Source: Deltaproteobacteria bacterium
Lineage (GTDB): Bacteria; Desulfobacterota; Binatia; UTPRO1
Direction: 5' to 3'
DNA length: 64,000 nt
NCBI GenBank assembly: GCA_020848745.1
Contig: JADLHM010000021.1
Location: forward strand, 1 to 64,000
In this document: in pieces, positions 31,892-41,942 of the stretch
How positions within the stretch are numbered: the stretch's first letter is position 1
How the letters are laid out: every line of letters begins with the position of its first letter
Translations under genes and position numbers: made by a program
The notes under the pieces: generated by a model
Databases searched by the model: none
What the model was told of the DNA's origin: nothing
What the model saw: the letters and a program-made list of their open reading frames with translations, nothing else

Positions 31892-32374
31892 TCAACCGCG
31901 GCGCAAACGCTCGACGAGCGCCGTGGTCGAGAACCCCTCGACCAGGGGCACGAGCAGGATCCGGCCGCCACGAGCCTCCACGATCTCGCGGCCCACGACC
32001 CGGTCCGGAGCCCAGTCGGCTCCCTTCACGAGGACGTCGGGTTGCACGGCGGCGACCAGCTCCGCCGGGGTGTCCTCGTCGAAGATCGTGACCCAATCCA
32101 CCGCGGCGAGTGCCGCCAGGACCTCGGCGCGTGCGGCTTCCGGCACGAGCGGGCGCTCGGAGCCCTTGCTCAGGCGCCGCACCGACGCGTCCGAGTTGAC
32201 GCCGACCACGAGCAGGTCGCCGGCCTCCCGGGCCGCGGCGAGGTAGCGGACGTGACCGACGTGCATGAGATCGAAACACCCGTTGGTGAAGACGACCCGC
32301 TTCCCGACACGCCGCGCCTCCTCCGCGCGGCCCGCGATCGTGGCGCGATCGACGACCTTCTCGCGATAACGCAT
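31892..32374 (-). CDS. rfaE2: D-glycero-beta-D-manno-heptose 1-phosphate adenylyltransferase (RfaE domain II)
   Basis: This 160-aa nucleotidyltransferase has [20 protein letters not shown], containing the HxGH-type motif, [15 protein letters not shown], and [19 protein letters not shown], ending [13 protein letters not shown]. It activates heptose 1-phosphate to ADP-heptose, the donor for the GT9 enzymes at 15727 and 19469. It is the separate counterpart of rfaE1. The start at 32374 ([12 protein letters not shown]) matches family members; the longer open frame upstream has unnatural composition. It is transcribed away from mutL across a 575-bp spacer. Confidence 0.94.
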   Translation of the reverse strand: MRYREKVVDRATIAGRAEEARRVGKRVVFTNGCFDLMHVGHVRYLAAAREAGDLLVVGVNSDASVRRLSKGSERPLVPEAARAEVLAALAAVDWVTIFDEDTPAELVAAVQPDVLVKGADWAPDRVVGREIVEARGGRILLVPLVEGFSTTALVERLRRG

Positions 32375-32600
32375 GGCGGCACGTCTACCAACGACGCGCC
32401 GCCGCCGCCAGCAATCGAGGCCCGTTGCCATAGCGACGTCCATGCATGTCGTGCGCGATTGCTGCGCGCGCGGCGCATCGCGCAGGGTTGCCACGTGGGT
32501 CGCCCGGCGAAGCGCGGCGAACACCAGGCTTCACGTGCGCCGCGCTGGCATGGTTCTCGCTTTTTCGAACGACGCGAACGCTGACGGCCCACGCGATTGG

Positions 32601-32624
32601 GCGTCATGACTCCACTCATGACGC
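32601..32624. promoter_or_regulatory. 9-bp inverted repeat with 6-nt spacer (possible operator)
   Basis: GCGTCATGA (32601-32609) and TCATGACGC (32616-32624) are perfect inverted repeats around CTCCAC. The arms are less GC-rich than their surroundings and the symmetry centre lies between the divergent genes, as expected for a dimeric regulator site. It could instead be a short hairpin. Confidence 0.4.
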
Positions 32625-32687
32625 GTGCTCGAGTCCCACACTCCGGCCGATCGCCCTCTCCCCCCCGTTGGCGAGCGTGCTGTGAAA

Positions 32688-32738
32688 CGGCGGGAGGGTG
32701 CTCCAGCGGGGCCTGACCCACCCCGTACCCTCCCGCCG
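32688..32738. repeat. 12-bp perfect inverted repeat forming a 51-nt hairpin
   Basis: CGGCGGGAGGGT (32688-32699) pairs exactly with 32727-32738. An inner CGGGG/CCCCG stem extends the fold. It lies about 210 bp upstream of mutL. It may be a repeat remnant or a structured leader; no T-tract follows. Confidence 0.55.
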
Positions 32739-32949
32739 CCCCTCCCCACGGAGGGAGGCTCCCGGCCCACGACCCGCGAAAGCCTGGCCCTCCCGGAAAA
32801 TGTGGCGGGACCTGGCGCGGTGTGTTAGGGCCGGTCGGTCATGCCGGGCGGCTTCAGGCGCAAGCGTGGGCGCGAGGAAGAGCGCGGCGACGGCAACGGG
32901 CCGCGGCGCGCGCCGATCGGCGACGCGGGCCTCCGGGAGCATCGCTCCC

Positions 32950-34770
32950 GTGCGTGACCTCGACCTCGCGGCGATCCCCGTGCCGCCCGGACGCATCCAC
33001 GTCCTGCCGGAGATCCTCGCGAACCAGATCGCCGCCGGCGAGGTCGTCGAGCGGCCGGCCTCGGTCGTGAAGGAACTCGTCGAGAACGCGCTTGACGCCG
33101 GCGCGCAGCGCATCGTGGTCGAGCTCGAAGAGGGCGGCACGCGCCTCGTCCGCGTGAGCGACGACGGACGCGGCATGGCGGCCGAGGACGCCCCGCTCGC
33201 GTTCCTCCGCCACGCGACCAGCAAGATCCGTCAGCAGGACGACCTCTGGCGCATCGGCACGCTCGGCTTCCGCGGCGAGGCGCTGCCGAGCATCGCGGCG
33301 GTCGCGGCGGTCGAGCTCACGACCCGGACCGCGGACACGCCGACCGGCGTCACCGTCCGCGCCGAAGGCGGCCGCGTGGTCGACGTCCGCGAGGCCGGCA
33401 CCCCGATCGGCACGATCGTGACCGTGCGCGACCTCTTCGCGCCCGTTCCGGCGCGGCGGAAGTTCCTGAAAAGCCTGCAGACCGAGCTCGGGCACATCGT
33501 CGATGTGCTCACCCGTGCGAGCCTCGGCGTGCCGCACGTGCACGTGCGGCTGGTCCACCAGGGACGCGAGATCGCGGCGCACCCGCCGGTCGCGACGCTC
33601 GCCGAGCGGGCGCGCCAGATCTTCGGCGCCGACCGCGTCCGCGGCGGGCGCGCCTTCGTGGACGAGCGTCTCGGCCTCGCGATCGAGGGATTCGCCTTCT
33701 CGCCGCACCTCTCGTTCGCGACGGCGCGCTACGTGTACCAGTATGTGAACGGCCGCCCGATCCGCGACCGCGCCTTGCAGCACGCGGTCGCGGAAGGGTA
33801 CGCGAGCCTCGTACCCCGCGGGCGCTGGCCCGGCGCCGTCGTGAAGCTCGCGATGCCGCCGGCCGACGTCGACGTGAACGTCCATCCCGCGAAGCACGAG
33901 GTGCGCTTCCGCCTCGCGCACGTCGTGCACGACACCGTGCTCGGCGCGGTCCGACGCGCGCTCGCCGGCGCGACGGGACGCAGTGAGGCGGGAGAGACGA
34001 CCGGGGTCGCCGCGGCGCTGCGCACCTACGCGCTGCGCCCCGCCTCCGCGCCGCCCTTCTTCCCGACCGGCACGCGGTCCGGCGCCTCGCCGAGCGCGCC
34101 GACGGACGCCCCCAACGTCGCGGAGACGGCCGCCGCCGCGGCCCCGTTCGCGCCGCCGGAAGCGCTCGCCGCGCGCGCCGCGCCGCGCGGCGGCTTCGCG
34201 GCGCTCCGCTTCGTCGGCCAGGTCTTCCGCGGCTACCTCGTCTGCGAGGCGGCGGATCGCGTCGTGCTGATCGACCAGCACGCGGCGCACGAGCGGGTGG
34301 CCTTCGAGCGGCTCCGGGCCCAGCACGCGGCGGGTGCCATCGAGCGCCAGGCGCTCCTCTTGCCGCTCCCCGTCGACCTCGACCCCGGGCAGCGCGAGGC
34401 GCTCACCGCGTACGGCGCGGACCTCACCGCGCTCGGGTTCGAGATCGAGCCCTTCGGAGAAGGCACGTTCCTCGTCCGCGCGGTCCCGGCGCTCCTCGGC
34501 GACGACGATCCGCGCCTCCTGCTCGAGGACCTCGCCGACGGGCTCGCGGAGGTCGGGTCCCATTGCTCCGCCGCCGAGGCCTTCGAGACCGTGCTCGGCC
34601 GCATCGCCTGCCACAGCGTGATCCGCGTCGGCCGCGCGCTCGCCGCACCGGAGGCCGCGCAGCTCCTCGCCGATCTCGACGCGCTCGCCTACGGCAGCAA
34701 CTGCCCGCACGGCCGCCCCGTTTCGGTCGAGTTCACGCGGGGACAGATCGAGAGGATGTTCGGCCGATGA
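32950..34770 (+). CDS. mutL: DNA mismatch repair protein MutL (with endonuclease motif)
   Basis: This 606-aa protein has an N-terminal GHKL ATPase (IAAGEVVERPASVVKELVEN, DDGRGM, RHATSKI, GFRGEALPSI). A proline/alanine-rich linker spans residues about 330-430. The C-terminal dimerisation domain carries VLIDQHAAHERVAFERL, which matches the DQHA(X)2E(X)4E endonuclease motif, and NCPHGRPV near the end. Such MutL proteins nick DNA themselves in bacteria lacking MutH. The start is GTG 32950; the family N-terminus begins shortly after. mutS lies 20 kb away at 55182. The miaA ATG overlaps its stop, the common mutL-miaA arrangement. Confidence 0.96.
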   Translation: MRDLDLAAIPVPPGRIHVLPEILANQIAAGEVVERPASVVKELVENALDAGAQRIVVELEEGGTRLVRVSDDGRGMAAEDAPLAFLRHATSKIRQQDDLWRIGTLGFRGEALPSIAAVAAVELTTRTADTPTGVTVRAEGGRVVDVREAGTPIGTIVTVRDLFAPVPARRKFLKSLQTELGHIVDVLTRASLGVPHVHVRLVHQGREIAAHPPVATLAERARQIFGADRVRGGRAFVDERLGLAIEGFAFSPHLSFATARYVYQYVNGRPIRDRALQHAVAEGYASLVPRGRWPGAVVKLAMPPADVDVNVHPAKHEVRFRLAHVVHDTVLGAVRRALAGATGRSEAGETTGVAAALRTYALRPASAPPFFPTGTRSGASPSAPTDAPNVAETAAAAAPFAPPEALAARAAPRGGFAALRFVGQVFRGYLVCEAADRVVLIDQHAAHERVAFERLRAQHAAGAIERQALLLPLPVDLDPGQREALTAYGADLTALGFEIEPFGEGTFLVRAVPALLGDDDPRLLLEDLADGLAEVGSHCSAAEAFETVLGRIACHSVIRVGRALAAPEAAQLLADLDALAYGSNCPHGRPVSVEFTRGQIERMFGR

Positions 34771-35695
34771 CCGTCCTCGCCCCGCCGAGTGGGCGACCCC
34801 GGGTCGTGGCGGTGGTCGGACCGACCGCGGTCGGCAAGAGCGCCGTCGCGATGACCATCGCCGAGCGCCTCGGCGCCGAGATCGTGAGCGCCGACTCGCG
34901 CCAGATCTATCGCGGCCTCGACGTCGGCACGGCGAAGCCGAGCCCGAGCGAGCGCCGCCGCGTGCCGCATCATCTTCTCGACGTCGCCGATCCGGACGAC
35001 CGCTTCGACGCGGCCCGCTTCCGGACGCTCGCCCTCGACGCGATCGCCGGCGCGGCGGCGCGCGGCAGGCCGGTGATCGTCTGCGGCGGGACGGGACTCT
35101 ACCTCCGCGCGCTCCGCCACGGCCTCTTCGACGGACCCGGGGCGGTGCCCGAGCTTCGCGCGGCGCTCTACGAGCGCGAGCGCCTGCACGGCCCCGGCAC
35201 CCTGCACGCCGACCTCGCGGCCGTCGACCCGGCGACCGCGGCCCGTCTGCATCCGCGCGACGCCGTCCGCCTGGTGCGCGCGCTCGAGGTCCTCCGCGTC
35301 ACCGGACGTCCGATCAGCGCCTGGCAGAACGCGCACGCGTTCGGCGATGCGAGCGTCGACATGCTGGTGCTCGGCTGCACCCGCCCGCGCGAGGAGCTGC
35401 ACGATCGCATCGTCGCGCGCTGCCGCGCGATGCTGGACGCCGGCCTCCTCGCCGAGATCCGCGAGCTCTGGACTCGCGGGTACGGTCCGGAACTCGCGCC
35501 GCTCGACAGCGTCGGCTATCGCGAGATGGGCGCGTACCTGCGCGGCGAGCTCGATTACGAGACCGCCTTCGACGCCTTCGCCCGTGCGACGCGTCGCCTC
35601 GCCAAGCGCCAGCTCACCTGGTGGCGCTCCGACGCGACGATCACGTGGTTCCACCCCGACCGCGACGCCGACGTCCTGCCGACGCGCGCCGCCGC

Positions 35696-36739
<1,044 letters not shown>

Positions 36740-36768
36740 CTCTCCCGGCTTTGAAGGACGCGACCGAC

Positions 36769-37878
36769 GTGGCACGGACCAGCGCGCGAGATCCCTTGGT
36801 CGATCGTGAGCGCGCCAAGATCGACCGGATCGACGAGCGCATCCTCGGTCTCCTGAACGAGCGCGCCCGCCTCGCGCAGCGCATCGGCGAACGCAAGGCG
36901 CGGCGGCGGAGCGCGAACGCCAGCGGCGCGGACGGTTTCTGGGTCCCGAGCCGCGAGCAGCGTATCCATCGCCGCCTGCGGGGTCTCAACCGGGGCCCGC
37001 TCTCCGACGAGCACGTCCGCGCCATCTTCCGCGAGATCATCTCCGCCTCGCGCGCCCTCGAAGCGCGCCCGACGGTCGCCTACCTCGGACCCGAAGGGAC
37101 GTTCACGAACCAGGCCGCCCGCGAAGTGTTCGGATCCGGAGCGATCCTCACGCCGGCCGAGTCGATCGCCGAGGCCTTCACCGAGGTCGAGCACCGGCGC
37201 GCCGATTTCGGGGTCGTGCCGGTCGAGAACTCGACCGAGGGCGCGGTGACGTCGACGCTCGATCTCCTGGTCCAGTCGCCGCTCCGGATCACCGGCGAGG
37301 TGCGCCTCGACGTGGAGCAGTGCCTCCTCGGCACGGCACCCGAGTGGTCGGCGATCCTGCGCGTGCTCTCGCATCCGCAAGGGCTCGCCCAGTGCCGGCG
37401 CTGGCTCGCGACCAACCTGCCGCAGGCGAGCCTCGAGTCGGTCGCGAGCACGAGCCGCGCCGCCGAGCTCGCGGTCGGCGATCCGACGACCGCCGCCGTC
37501 GCGAGCCGCCTCGCCGCCGAGCGCACGGGCCTGCGCATCCTCGCCGCCGACATCCAGGACGAGCGCGGCAACGCCACGCGCTTCTTCGTCCTCGGCCACC
37601 GCGACGCCGAGACGCCGTCGGGCGACGACAAGACGTCGGTGGTCTGCACGGTGAAGGACGAGGTCGGCGTGCTAGCGAAGCTCCTGCAGCCGCTCGCCGC
37701 GAGCGGCGTCAGCCTGCACAAGATCGAGTCGCGTCCGCTGCGCGGCCGCCCGTGGGAGTACGTGTTCTTCCTCGACTTGCGCGGGCACCGCTCCGACGCC
37801 CGCCTGAGGCGCGCACTCGCGCGCATGCAGCCGCTCACCACGTCACTCAAGATCCTCGGATCGTATCCGGCCGCCTGA
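36769..37878 (+). CDS. pheA: Bifunctional chorismate mutase/prephenate dehydratase PheA
   Basis: This 369-aa P-protein has three parts. An AroQ chorismate mutase helix bundle spans residues about 10-95 (IDRIDERILGLLNERARLAQ, FREIISASRALE). Prephenate dehydratase follows (TVAYLGPEGTFTNQAAREVF, PVENSTEGAVTSTLDLL, NATRFFVLG with the essential Thr-Arg-Phe). A C-terminal ACT domain ends it (KDEVGVLAKLLQPLAASGV, KIESRPLRGRPWEY) and probably mediates phenylalanine feedback. GTG 36769 with AAGGA upstream is preferred; TTG 36751 is possible. It starts the aromatic block pheA-hisC-tyrA-aroA. Confidence 0.95.
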   Translation: MARTSARDPLVDRERAKIDRIDERILGLLNERARLAQRIGERKARRRSANASGADGFWVPSREQRIHRRLRGLNRGPLSDEHVRAIFREIISASRALEARPTVAYLGPEGTFTNQAAREVFGSGAILTPAESIAEAFTEVEHRRADFGVVPVENSTEGAVTSTLDLLVQSPLRITGEVRLDVEQCLLGTAPEWSAILRVLSHPQGLAQCRRWLATNLPQASLESVASTSRAAELAVGDPTTAAVASRLAAERTGLRILAADIQDERGNATRFFVLGHRDAETPSGDDKTSVVCTVKDEVGVLAKLLQPLAASGVSLHKIESRPLRGRPWEYVFFLDLRGHRSDARLRRALARMQPLTTSLKILGSYPAA

Positions 37879-37890
37879 TACCCGGACTCC

Positions 37891-39015
37891 ATGAGCACAC
37901 GCGAAACCACCATCGACGTGAGGGACCTCGCCCCGGAATGGATCCAGCGGCTCGCGCCGTACCCGCCGGGCATGCCGCTCGAGGAGCTCGAGCGCGAGTA
38001 CGGCATCACGGGGTCGATCAAGCTCGCGTCGAACGAGAATCCGTACGGGCCATCGCCGCGCGCACTCGCCGCGATCGCCGAGGCGTTGCCGACGCTGCAC
38101 CGCTATCCCGACGGCAGCGGGTTCTACCTCCGGCAGGCGCTCGCCAAACGGATCGGCGTCCCGGCCGACGGCATCATCCTCGGCAACGGCTCGAACGACA
38201 TCATCGAGCTCGCGGTGCGCGCGTTCCTGCGTCCGGGCGACGAGGCCGTCATGGCCGACCAGGCCTTCGTCATCTACCAGATGGTCGTGCAGGCGGCCGG
38301 GGCCATTCCCCGCCGCGTCCCGCTCCGGCGCTTCACCCACGACCTCGAAGCGATCAAGGCGGCCATCGGACCGGCGACCCGGCTCGTGTTCCTCGCCAAT
38401 CCGAACAACCCGACCGGCACCATCTACGGGCGCGACGCCTGGGAGGACTTCCTCGCCGACGTGCCGCCGCACGTGCTCGTCGTCGCCGACGACGCGTACG
38501 CGGACTACGTCGAAGATCCCGACTATCCCGACTCGCTCGCCTATCAACGACGCGATCGCCTGCTGCTGACGCTGCGGACGTTCTCCAAGATCTATGGCCT
38601 CGCCGGCGTGCGCGTCGGCTACGGCGTCGGCCCTCTCGAGGTGATCGAGGTGCTGAACCGGATCCGCCAGCCCTTCAACGTGAACGCGCTCGCGCAGGTG
38701 GCGGCGCTCGCGGCGCTCGGCGACGTCGAGCACGTCGAGCGGACGCGCCGGAACAACCTCGAAGGGCTCGCCTACCTGCGCGGCGCGTGCGAGCGGCTCG
38801 GCCGCCCCTACGTCCCGAGCTGGGCGAACTTCCTCTTGATCGACGTCGGGGAGGGCGCGCGCGTCTACGAAGCGCTCCTCCGCCGCGGCGTCATCGTGCG
38901 GCCGATGGACGTCTACGGCTTCCCGCGCCACCTGCGCGTGAGCGTCGGCACCCCGGCCGAGAACGAGCGCTTCGCCGCATCGCTCGCCGCCGTCCTCGGG
39001 ATGGCGTCGTCGTGA
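37891..39015 (+). CDS. hisC: Histidinol-phosphate/aromatic aminotransferase (HisC family)
   Basis: This 374-aa fold-type I PLP enzyme has IKLASNENPYGPSPRALAAI, LHRYPDGSGFYLRQALAKR, LGNGSNDIIELAVRAFL, VFLANPNNPTGTIYGRD, and the PLP-Lys site LRTFSKIYGLAGVRVGYG. In an aromatic amino acid block a HisC-type enzyme often serves as the final aminotransferase for phenylalanine and tyrosine; it may serve histidine synthesis too. Neighbours support the aromatic role. It starts 12 bp after pheA and is coupled to tyrA by GTGA. Confidence 0.92.
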   Translation: MSTRETTIDVRDLAPEWIQRLAPYPPGMPLEELEREYGITGSIKLASNENPYGPSPRALAAIAEALPTLHRYPDGSGFYLRQALAKRIGVPADGIILGNGSNDIIELAVRAFLRPGDEAVMADQAFVIYQMVVQAAGAIPRRVPLRRFTHDLEAIKAAIGPATRLVFLANPNNPTGTIYGRDAWEDFLADVPPHVLVVADDAYADYVEDPDYPDSLAYQRRDRLLLTLRTFSKIYGLAGVRVGYGVGPLEVIEVLNRIRQPFNVNALAQVAALAALGDVEHVERTRRNNLEGLAYLRGACERLGRPYVPSWANFLLIDVGEGARVYEALLRRGVIVRPMDVYGFPRHLRVSVGTPAENERFAASLAAVLGMASS

Positions 39016-39902
39016 AGCCGGTGGCCGACCGGCTGCTGATCGCCGGGGTCGGCTTGATCGGCGCCTCCCTCGGCCTCGCGCTCCGCGAGCGGAGGGCGGT
39101 CGGCGAGATCGTCGGGTTCGGGCGTTCCGCGGAGAACCTGCGCGTGGCGCGGCGGCGCGGCGCGATCGACCGCGCCGAACGCGACCCGGCCCGCGCCACA
39201 CGCGACGTCGACCTCGTCGTCGTCGCCACGCCGGTCGGGACGATCGCGCCGCTGGTCGCAACGCTCGCCCGCACGCTTGCGCCGGCGGCCGTCGTCACCG
39301 ACGCGGGCAGCGTGAAGGGCCCCGTGGTGACGGCCGTCGAGCGCGCTCTCGGCCCGACGGCCGCGCGCTTCTGCGGCAGCCATCCCATCGCGGGCACCGA
39401 GCGCGCCGGCGCCGCCGCGGCCCTCCGCGACCTGCTGCGGGACCGGCGTTGCGTCCTCACGCCGACGGCGCGCACGTCGGCGACGGCGCGACGCCGCGTG
39501 CGCGCGCTCTGGGCGGCCGCCGGCATGCGGGTCGAGGCGATGCCGGCCGCGCGGCACGACGCCCTCTACGCGCTGCTGAGCCACCTGCCGCACACGGTCG
39601 CGACCGCGCTCGTCAACGCCGCCGCCCGCGACGGCGGTCGGGCGCTCCCCTACGCCGGGAGCGGTTTCCGCGACGTGACCCGCATCGCGGACAGCCCGAC
39701 CGTCGTCTGGCGCGACATCCTCCTGGCCAATCGGAGGCCGGTCCTCGCGGCGCTCGCGAGCTTCGGCGCGGCGTGCGAGCGGCTGCGGCGCGCGATCGCC
39801 GCCGGCGACGGCGCCGCCCTCGAGCGCGAGCTCGGGCGGGCACGGCGCGCCCGGCGGCGCCTCGAGGCGCCGCGGCGCGCCGCCCGGAGGCGGGCGCGAT
39901 GA
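39012..39902 (+). CDS. tyrA: Prephenate dehydrogenase TyrA
   Basis: This 296-aa enzyme has an N-terminal Rossmann fold (LLIAGVGLIGASLGLALRER), VVVATPVGTIAPLVATL, VVTDAGSVKGPVV, the substrate-site FCGSHPIAGTERAGAAAA, and YALLSHLPHTVATALVNAAA with the conserved His. It oxidatively decarboxylates prephenate (or arogenate). GTG overlaps hisC; the C-terminus is a 30-residue Arg/Ala-rich tail. No ACT or mutase domain is fused, so feedback would need another mechanism. Confidence 0.94.
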   Translation: MKPVADRLLIAGVGLIGASLGLALRERRAVGEIVGFGRSAENLRVARRRGAIDRAERDPARATRDVDLVVVATPVGTIAPLVATLARTLAPAAVVTDAGSVKGPVVTAVERALGPTAARFCGSHPIAGTERAGAAAALRDLLRDRRCVLTPTARTSATARRRVRALWAAAGMRVEAMPAARHDALYALLSHLPHTVATALVNAAARDGGRALPYAGSGFRDVTRIADSPTVVWRDILLANRRPVLAALASFGAACERLRRAIAAGDGAALERELGRARRARRRLEAPRRAARRRAR

Positions 39903-41188
39903 AGCGGCGCACCGTCACCCCCGCGGGACGCGGCCTGCGGGGACGGCTCACCGTGCCGAGCGACAAGTCGATCGCGCATCGCGCGCTCCTCTTCGGCGCC
40001 ATCGCCGAGGGCGCGACCACGGTGCGCGGCTTCCAGGGCGGGCGCGACAACCGCGCCACCATGGCGGCCTGCCGCGCGCTCGGGGTCGCCATCGACGAGC
40101 GCGCGCAGACGCTCACCATCGCCGGCCGCGGTTGCGACGGCCTGCGCGCGCCGACCGCGGACATCGACTGCGAGAACTCCGGCACGACGATGCGGCTCCT
40201 CACGGGGCTTCTCGCGGGCCGTCCCTTCCCGAGCCGGCTCGTCGGCGACGCGTCGTTGCTGCGGCGGCCGATGCGGCGCGTGATCGAGCCGCTCGCCCGC
40301 ATGGGCGCGTCGATCACGAGCGAGCCCGGGGATGGCCGCGCGCCGCTCCGCATCGACGGCCGACCGCTCGTCGGCGCGACGCACGCGCTCGCGGTCGCGA
40401 GCGCGCAGGTGAAGTCGGCGATCCTGCTCGCCGGCCTGCAGGCGCGGGGCACCACGCGCGTCAGCGAGCCGGCGCGCTCGCGCGATCACACCGAGCGCCT
40501 TCTGCGCGACTTCGGCGTCGCGCTCCGCGGCGACGAGCTCTGGGTCGAGCTCGACGGGCCGCAGCGGCTTCGCGGCACGGCCATCACCTTGCCCGGCGAT
40601 TTCTCGTCCGCGGCGTTCCTCCTGGTCGCCGCCGCGCTCATCCCCGGATCCGAGCTGCACCTGACCGGCGTCGGCATCAATCCGACCCGCACCGGGCTGC
40701 TCGACGTCCTCGCGGCGATGGGCGCGGCGATCGAGGTCGTCCCGGAGGCGGGCGGGGCGGAGCCGGTCGGTACGCTCGTCGTCCGCCACCGACCGCTGCA
40801 CGCGACCCGCATCGCCGGCGATGTGGTCGTCCGCAGCATCGACGAGTTCCCGGTCCTCTGCATCGCCGCGGCATGCGCCGAGGGCACGACCGAGATCCGC
40901 GACGCCGCCGAGCTGCGCGTCAAGGAAAGCGACCGCGTCGCGGTGATGGCCGGGATGCTGCGCGACCTCGGCGTCGTCGTCGAGGAGCTGCCCGACGGGC
41001 TCGTCATCACGGGCGCGCCGCGCCTCGGCGGCGCCCGCGTCGATCCCCGCGGCGATCACCGCATCGCCATGGCGGGCGCGGTGGCCGGCCTGGTCGGCGC
41101 CGCGCCCGTCGTGATCGACGACCCCGACTGCGCCGAGGTCTCCTTTCCCGGCTTCTACGCCACCCTCGCGCACGCGGCGGGCGCATGA
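39899..41188 (+). CDS. aroA: 3-phosphoshikimate 1-carboxyvinyltransferase (EPSP synthase), class II-like
   Basis: This 429-aa enzyme makes EPSP from shikimate 3-phosphate and PEP. Motifs: GRLTVPSDKSIAHRALLFGA, CENSGTTMRLLTGLLAGRPF, GDASLLRRPMRRVIEPLARM, SAQVKSAILLAGL, RDHTERLLRDFG, VGINPTRTGLLDVL, RSIDEFPVLCIAAA, and LRVKESDRVAVMAGML. RDHTE, SAQVK and NPTR match the published class II pattern, while the GDK element reads SDK here. Class II enzymes commonly have reduced glyphosate sensitivity, but this variant is not predictable from motifs alone. ATGA overlap with tyrA and with cmk. Confidence 0.95.
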   Translation: MKRRTVTPAGRGLRGRLTVPSDKSIAHRALLFGAIAEGATTVRGFQGGRDNRATMAACRALGVAIDERAQTLTIAGRGCDGLRAPTADIDCENSGTTMRLLTGLLAGRPFPSRLVGDASLLRRPMRRVIEPLARMGASITSEPGDGRAPLRIDGRPLVGATHALAVASAQVKSAILLAGLQARGTTRVSEPARSRDHTERLLRDFGVALRGDELWVELDGPQRLRGTAITLPGDFSSAAFLLVAAALIPGSELHLTGVGINPTRTGLLDVLAAMGAAIEVVPEAGGAEPVGTLVVRHRPLHATRIAGDVVVRSIDEFPVLCIAAACAEGTTEIRDAAELRVKESDRVAVMAGMLRDLGVVVEELPDGLVITGAPRLGGARVDPRGDHRIAMAGAVAGLVGAAPVVIDDPDCAEVSFPGFYATLAHAAGA

Positions 41189-41865
41189 GCGCCGGTCCGC
41201 GACGATTGATCGTCGCCATCGATGGTCCCGCGGGCGCCGGCAAGAGCACGCTGGCGCGCGGCCTAGCGCGCGCCCTCGGATACACCTACGTGGACAGCGG
41301 CGCGATGTATCGCGTCGTCGGCCTCGCAGCGCGGACCCGCGGCATCGAGCCCGGCGACGCGGCCGCGCTCGCGGCGCTCATCGACCGCCTCGACTTCGCG
41401 CTCCGGCCGGAGCCCGGGGGGCAACGCGTGCTCCTCGAAGGCCGCGACGTCACCGACGAGCTCCGGACCCCGGCCGCGGGCGAATGGGCGTCGCAGGTGG
41501 CGGCCCTGCCGGAGGTCCGCAGCCGCCTCGTCGAGCGCCAGCGCCGACTCGGCGATGCGGGGGGCGTCGTCATGGACGGCCGCGACATCGGGACCGTCGT
41601 GTTCCCCAATGCAGACTGCAAGTTCTTTGTCACGGCGAGCGCCGCCGAGCGGGCGCGGCGCCGCGCCCGCGAGATCGGTGCCCCCGCGGCCGATCTCACG
41701 GGAATCCAGCGCGACATCGAAGCCCGTGATCGGCGCGATGCCGAACGCGTCCACGCGCCGCTTCGCGCCGCCGCCGACGCCGAGACGATCGACACCACGG
41801 GGCTCACCGCCGAGGAGGCCCTCGGGCGGGTCCTCGGGCGGGTGACGGAACGCGCAAAGGCTTGA
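41185..41865 (+). CDS. cmk: Cytidylate kinase
   Basis: This 226-aa enzyme phosphorylates CMP and dCMP. P-loop VAIDGPAGAGKSTLARGLAR, YTYVDSGAMYRVVGLAA, LEGRDVTDELRTPAAGEWAS, VVMDGRDIGTVVFPNADCKF, and RDRRDAERVHAPLRAAAD are family landmarks. The aroA-cmk-rpsA order is widespread in Proteobacteria. ATGA overlap with aroA. Its stop is overlapped by an in-frame TTG of the rpsA frame (TTGA), but a better rpsA start lies 78 bp on. Confidence 0.96.
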   Translation: MSAGPRRLIVAIDGPAGAGKSTLARGLARALGYTYVDSGAMYRVVGLAARTRGIEPGDAAALAALIDRLDFALRPEPGGQRVLLEGRDVTDELRTPAAGEWASQVAALPEVRSRLVERQRRLGDAGGVVMDGRDIGTVVFPNADCKFFVTASAAERARRRAREIGAPAADLTGIQRDIEARDRRDAERVHAPLRAAADAETIDTTGLTAEEALGRVLGRVTERAKA

Positions 41866-41942
41866 ACTTCCAAGAGCAGGGCGCTAAGGAGGGTGGCTCT
41901 CGCGCGCAAGCCGACCAAACAATCCCAGGGGGTGAGCAGTTG

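Larger units (their letters stand above)
32375..32949. other. 575-bp gene-free divergent spacer between rfaE2 and mutL
   Basis: No convincing gene is present; open frames here lack recognisable protein character. The promoters of rfaE2 (leftward) and mutL (rightward) should lie here, but I see no good consensus. The spacer contains two clear inverted repeats (listed separately) and a pyrimidine/purine-rich stretch around 32730-32765 with CCTCCCC...GGGAGG symmetry. I searched for a tRNA-like T-arm around 32627 and found none that completes a cloverleaf. Confidence 0.6.

Noticed and set aside
31837..31971. Longer N-terminus for ribosomal protein L28
   Set aside because: L28 always begins at [13 protein letters not shown] sequence, and a good ribosome-binding site lies just before that ATG.
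32625..32700. Possible tRNA (GCTCGAGTCC resembles a T-arm)
   Set aside because: The loop does not match TTCRANY, the stem does not close, and no acceptor or anticodon arm can be drawn.
32698..32949. In-frame upstream extension of mutL
   Set aside because: The extra residues cover the palindromic spacer, have no MutL similarity and no start signal. GTG 32950 fits the family N-terminus.
41862..41942. TTG start for rpsA overlapping cmk (TTGA)
   Set aside because: The added 27 residues are not S1-like, while ATG 41943 has a purine-rich ribosome site and gives the usual N-terminus.
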